This document shows positions 58,911-64,000 of a DNA stretch of 64,000 bases, in pieces (position 1 is the first letter of the stretch; the number at the start of each line of letters is the position of its first letter). The DNA comes from Solen grandis. Its lineage: Eukaryota; Mollusca; Bivalvia; Adapedonta; Solenidae. A program made the translations under genes and the position numbers. The notes under the pieces were generated by a model. That model was not told where the DNA came from. It saw nothing but the letters and a program-made list of their open reading frames with translations, and did no database searches. Where the stretch lies: assembly GCA_021229015.1 (NCBI GenBank), contig CM037777.1:21884110-21948109 (forward strand), given 5' to 3'.

Positions 58911-61804
58911 TTAACTTGACCTTTTCCATGTGAGTGCCGAACATTTTGAATTCAGTTTTTCAGTGTTGATCTATGGAGACAAAGGGACATCGTGCATGAT
59001 ATATAGTTGGAGCTAATCAGACCAGCATATTACATTCAAATTTGTCATGTCAAGATGAATATGTTGTTTGGTTTGTCTGTTTGATTTATAACGAACGTAG
59101 ATTTTTTTTTGTGTGCAAATATCATGTTATATAATAGCGTAAATCTCGATTTTCTAATTTCGTGTGCACTGTTCCATAATGACAGAGATGCATTGCTCGA
59201 CTTTAACACAGCAATAGCCATTAAAACATACAGGGGATCAGTTCAAGGCCAAAACCATGCAAAAGAGTATTGTCGTGGAATGTCACATTACAAACGCCCT
59301 ATTTCATGCCTAGAAAATCATTTGGATAAAAACAAACTTTGCATGAGAGTCTTAAATATCCCGTGGGTGGGTAAAAACATGTAACACCCCAAAAGTGACA
59401 TTTTTCCGATCGTTCCTAGGCAGTTTCGAGTCGTATCAGGTCTGTTTTGGTCATTTATAGAATTAATATGTTTATGTACTCTTTAAAATTATTATAATAT
59501 TGTGTTTGCATATTCATAATTCAACAAATATCTTAACTTAGAACATTGTAAAGTTCACAGATGTATATTCTCATATATATATATTCGACTTTATTTGTTG
59601 TTTTCATCACGAAAACAAAGCTGTTTCATATATAAAATAACAGCATTGCCCCCAGAACTCATTTTACATTTGAATTTGCTGGAATATTATTCACTGTGTA
59701 TCATTTTATGAATGGCCTTGCTGTAATCAACTATTTTAACCATGCATCAAAAAGACTAAGAACGGTCTTAAAATGGAAAGCATAAACTGGAGACAAACTT
59801 AATAAATTTGTTCGTTTAACTTTTTTTTTAAATTATTTGTTCTTACATAACTTAAACCGTGCGTTTTAAACTACGGTCACTATTTTCGACTTAAGGGTAA
59901 GAAAAATTGCTTTATCTTTTAACACATGACATCGCAAACGATTTTGATTCATCAGTGGAAGCGATTCTTTCATTTGGCCGATGTATATAGACACATCGCA
60001 GTAAAAGAATAATGTATCCTCTCACACAGTGTAATCATTCTATTTGATTAATGTGAGGAAAGTGAAATAATAAGTGCGATATAAACGTTTTTCTATACTG
60101 TACACATTTCAACGACTCATATAGTGTAGCATTTTGGCCATTGTAAGAACCTTTCGGTCACTCTACATATATCACTCATGGTTGCTCGTAAAGCAGCGCT
60201 CCTATGGCTGCCCCATATATGTATTGAGGATTTTTGGACCATTGGAAACTGTCTTTCTTACTAAGTCATTTCTATCTGATGGTGCACGTATTTTGCAAAT
60301 TGCTTGTTAATTGTGAATTGTGAGAATTTTTAATGTAGACAAGGTGTGTCCTCATATCTACTAGATTTTACCAATCATGACTTAGAGGTAGTCATTTGTG
60401 TAAAGAACATTTTGATTGGTCGTTATAATTTTAATTAGTATCCGACATCACCTTGTATCTTGTTGAACTATTTTCAATTAAACACAAGATATTATATGCA
60501 TCTTTAAATTTCGGAGAATTTATTTCAAGAGTGGTCTAATAAATGGAAAACATATCAGTTATACGCCAACTAGAAATAAAATACTACCATCTGTATATCT
60601 TATGATTTACATGTCATTATAACTATCAGCCATTTTTTCTTACCGTTTTAGAGAAACTAAACAATCGGGTGTCAATGTTTCAAAGCTAATAGGAAATCTG
60701 GCATCATCATCATCTTCATCGTCGTCATCATTAAACATGGTAGGTAAAAATTAAAGACAATGTGATCACCTTATTCATCCAATACGATATTTTGTCTGGA
60801 TGTTAGTTTTCATTTCCTATTTATGTGTTAAAACCTACATTTCACTTCTACATTACATATATACTGGAATTATCAAAGACAAACACAAAATTATTTAATT
60901 ACTTTTTTGCAATTGTAGTAAGCACTCGGGCAACCGACTGAACACATTGTAACAGTCTAGCACCCCATCTTACAAATATTTTGTATTTTGCACGTAAAGA
61001 ATAAGTATGATGAATCATAGTACATATATCACATAACTCACTGACCCTGAAAATCTGAAGTCGATTTACATATCTTAAATTAAAAAAAACACAAAAAACA
61101 ACAACAAAAAAAACTCTAATTCAAAACAAACTTCTAGACATGTAAATCACTTGATATAAAATTAACGCTGTTGCACTGTCGACTGCCCAAAGCTGAATGA
61201 CTTAACTACTGGAAAGACTCACGTGCGTGACAGCGACACCTACCCGTATATATTTCACGACAAGGGAAATTATTTACCTGCTCATTTATTTCATTCAAAC
61301 GCAGAAAAATGCGTTACATGTGTATATTACGTAATAGATTAGGTGTTTCATCTGTTTCAACAACAGTTTCACTTGAAATGTTTGAAATATGTAATAAATT
61401 GTTACTTTACCCATTTTAAAAATGGTTTTGCTGTTGTTGTTGTTGTTGTTGTTGTTTGTTGTTGGTGTTGGTGTTGTTTTTCCCTCTAATTAAGATGTCA
61501 CTAAAATCTACATAATAAAGAGACATATTTCAAAGTTTACCAAATACTTTTAAGAATCGTTTTGGTTGATCTCGCAAAATTTTAAATACGTTTCTCTAGT
61601 GGTTTTGATTTGTTTTGATGTACAATAATCGTTCTATAACTTGGTATGATTTATCCAAAAAATAACTGAACAAAATGTAAGTAAATATACAGCATATAAA
61701 GCTTCAACACCACTTCCATCTTCAGCCGAGTCAAACCGTCAACAAGTGTTTCGACCCCTAACTCGGAACACTCTCGGGAAGGGGGGTCCACAGTGGTGAT
61801 CAAG
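58911..61804. other. AT-rich sequence without a clear gene
   Basis: Only the candidate exon at 60644-60738 and a GTT microsatellite (about 61433-61460) stand out. Part of it could be an intron or promoter region of that candidate. Confidence 0.45.
60644..60738 (-). CDS. Candidate first coding exon of an unidentified gene
   Basis: Seen: an ATG preceded by an in-frame TAA opens 31 codons, MFNDDDDEDDDDARFPISFE then TLTPDCLVSLK, and ends at a good donor AAACG|GTAAGAA in phase 2. I do not recognise the protein. It cannot be spliced directly to the exon at 56098 (that needs phase 1, and the join would hit a stop). The Asp run comes from a GAT/GAC simple repeat, so this could be chance. It might be the first exon of a small gene whose next exon lies leftward or in the 56245-56344 gap. 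Confidence 0.27.
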
Positions 61805-64000
61805 TCACTGTGTGGTTGTGGTGGGTTTCCAGCTGCTAGCGTCTCGTCTTGTCCACACCCAACAAGATGCTCTCTCAGCTGCCTGAGCAACTTTTCGGAC
61901 TGAAGCCTTTCTGCTTCGTTCTGTCACTTCAAGGGCACTAAACATCCGCCACACTTATTGGGCGGGAAATCCTCTCACTACAACTTCAACAGGGAAGTTC
62001 CAGGTGGACCATCCCTACTGCCTGCACTCTACGAGAAGGTCCTCATACTTCGCCTTTTTCCTTTCGTGGGCCTCAGCACGTCTCTCCTCCCATGGTACAG
62101 TTAGCTCAATGGCGATGACCTTCCTCGTTCCCCGGGACCACAAAACAATATCTGGCCCGAGAGTTGTGGGCACAATCTCTGGGAAAGTGAGCCTTTTATC
62201 AAGGTCAACTGCCATTGACCAGTCATCTGCCTGCTCCAGAATTCCAACTCTGTCTGCTTGCCTGGCTTTGCTTGGCTTCTCTCCTTCTTTTACGAATTGG
62301 ATCGACATTCCCTTCTTCTTTGGGCGAGATTTGCGTTCCTGCTCAAGAGTATCAGCAAACTCCCTTAGAACTTGGTCGTGCCTCCATGTGTATCTCCCTT
62401 GTGTGAGTGCAACTTGTCATGAAGAGAGCACATGCTCAAGGGTTCCTCGTTTCCCACATAGAGTGCATTCGGGAGTATCACTGAGATTCCACCGGTGGAG
62501 GTTTGCAGGTGATGGTAGAGTGTCGTATACTGCCCGTAAAAGAAAACTGAGCTGGTATGTTTGATATCTCCATATCTCAGCCCAAGTGAGATTTCTGTCC
62601 TCAGTTTCCCATCTGGTCCAGGCTCCCTGGCAGCCCAGCTCTACTGCTTTTGTTCTCCTCTGTTCCTCCTCTTCTGTCCTTATCTCCTGTATGAGGCTTC
62701 TCCTCTCTGCAACACTGGCACCTTTCCAAAGGCAGCTGCTTCTTGTACCAAGCCCCTCACGTCCTTTACACACTGCACCAACAATTTCCCTATGCTTCAG
62801 TCTACTTTCAGCTTCATCAACTGCTTTGCTGGCTGACCATTTCCTCCCTGTCTTGTCTTGAACCCCTGCCATCCGAACTTTCTCATCTCTGGAGTCCTTC
62901 AAGGTCATAATGAGCCTTGCCTTGCCAACCTTGTACTCTTTCATCACGGATGTCAGAGGGAGCTGCAGTTTGGCTGTTGAGCTGTAGAGTCCGATGCTGG
63001 TGAAACTTGGTGGGAGGCCAAGCCACTTGCGAAGATGCTTGTTTACAATGCGCTCCAGTTCTCCACTCCTGTTGCAGTAATCTCATACAGCATCAGCGGC
63101 CAGGTAAGTCTTGGCAAAAGCCCATGCTGATAGATCCAGGCTTTAAACTTGCCAGGCAACCCAGTCTTATCAATCTTCCTCATGCCTTCCTCTACTTGTT
63201 GCTCCATTTTCCTGATGTTGTCCTTATCACACAGTGTGTCATTGAACCACTTTCCTAGACACTTGATGGGGTTACCAATTGTTGTTGGAATTTTCTCCCC
63301 CTGCACAGTCAAAGTGGACTGCTGTGAAACTCTCCCTTTCCTTATGACCAAAGCTCTCGACTTCTTTGGCTTGAAAGTCATCCTTGCCCATGTTGCTGCA
63401 TCTTCGAGTGCATTGAGTATCCATCTAGCTTGGATGTATGACTGCGTTGTTATCGTCAAGTCATCCATAAAGCCTCTGCTTGGTGGTAGCCTGATATTTG
63501 TGGCTGTCATTGGGCCTCTTGTCCCTCTCTCTCTCTCCTGCTTTTATAAGCATGTTCTTGCCCATCACAAACAATATCACAGATATTGTACATCCTGTCA
63601 CAATTCCCTTCTCTATCTTCTGCCAAGAAGTTGTGAAGCCATTGACCGAGAAGCGAAGGTGGATTCCGCTGAAGTAGCTTTTTATGATCCCTCTGATGTG
63701 TTCTGGCATATGGTAGTGCTTCAGAGCCTCATCGATCACCATGTGAGGAATTGTTCCATATGCATTCGTCAAATCTAGCCACACCACTGTCAGGTCTGTC
63801 TTGTTGACCTTGGCCTCATGGATTAGTTGGGATAACACACTTGTGTGCCCAATGCACCCGGAGAAACCAGGAACTCCTCCCTTCTGGACAGAGGTATCGA
63901 TGTATTCGTTGCTTGTCATATATGGAGTCATTCGCTTGGCCATGATGGAAAAGAAAATTTTCCCCTCCACATTCAAAAGTGAAATGGTCTTGAATTGGCC
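61805..64000 (-). pseudogene. Decayed non-LTR retrotransposon polyprotein, restriction-like-endonuclease type (R2/NeSL/Hero-like)
   Basis: Seen, on the minus strand from the window edge leftward: reverse transcriptase with motif LDLTNAYGTIPH, then GIVTGCTISVILFVMG, the active site FMDDLTI, the thumb region (PIKCLGKWFNDTL, GLPGKFKAWIYQHGLLPRL), a CCHC knuckle (CTLCGKRGTLEHVLSS-stop), and a PD-(D/E)xK-like nuclease core (LGPDIVLWS, then VIAIELTVPWEERRAEAHER). Domain order and motifs fit site-specific LINEs with a C-terminal restriction-like endonuclease. Breaks: frame changes at about 63511-63540 (inside a GA run) and about 63047; in-frame stops replace the last knuckle Cys (62414-62416) and two codons near 62012 and 61960. 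The frame ends at TGA 61805-61807. The element continues beyond 64000. It cannot encode a working protein. Confidence 0.85.

Noticed and set aside
62004..62861. Several plus-strand ORFs of 63-186 codons
   Set aside because: Antisense to the RLE-type retrotransposon frame, which has clear motifs.

Overview
The window is animal genomic DNA, most likely from a bivalve mollusc and plausibly a venerid-type clam. The evidence is AT-rich sequence, small exons separated by long introns, consensus splice sites, tRNA-derived SINEs, several classes of decayed transposon, and dispersed repeats opening with CAAGAGCTGTC or CAAGAGGGCC that I know from clam genomes. The species is inference. There are two assembly gaps of exactly 100 N (6145-6244 and 56245-56344). 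I see no bacterial operon, CRISPR array or rRNA.

Two host genes can be supported, both on the minus strand. Gene 1 (9518-18881) is a two-exon receptor. It has a signal peptide, a somatomedin-B-like cysteine motif, a large extracellular region and seven hydrophobic segments. A 6.9-kb phase-0 intron joins the exons, and a reading-frame shift lies just before the first membrane segment. Gene 2 (40387-56098) is reconstructed from nine exons whose splice phases all match. It encodes a 585-residue, mostly disordered acidic/Ser-rich tail ending in a [11 protein letters not shown] signature. It is most like CFAP20DC (C3orf67), and its N-terminal CFAP20 domain would lie outside the window or in the gap. 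A one-exon candidate for a third gene start is at 60644-60738.

Everything else is mobile or repetitive DNA. From left to right: SINEs and a short dispersed repeat (1-1800); a tandem-repeat element (2573-3939); a cruciform-capable minisatellite (4500-5235); a TIR element (7869-8305); a family C element and a long inverted repeat inside the receptor intron (11381-17565); a Tc1/mariner deletion derivative with intact ends (19429-20296); a composite region with duplicated blocks (22166-24975); a hAT-like element hosting another family C copy (28387-31588); an L1-like ORF1 relic (32664-33699); a further tandem-repeat element (35134-36288); repeat-filled introns of gene 2 (40500-54890), including a three-level nest at 48144-51888; a 5'-truncated LINE (56612-58910); and a decayed LINE of restriction-like-endonuclease type running off the right edge (61805-64000).

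The most interesting observation is that three otherwise different repeat families (A, B, C) share one terminal design. Each starts with CWAGAG, a short hairpin and a motif ending near GCTC or GGTTTTC. Each ends with a hairpin carrying the reverse complement of that motif, followed by CTAA and an A run. The families A and B carry internal monomers of 160-186 bp and simple repeats near the 3' end. A 3' hairpin plus CTRR is a Helitron-type hallmark, so these may be non-autonomous rolling-circle elements related to the pearl/HINE elements described in bivalves. That assignment is a hypothesis.
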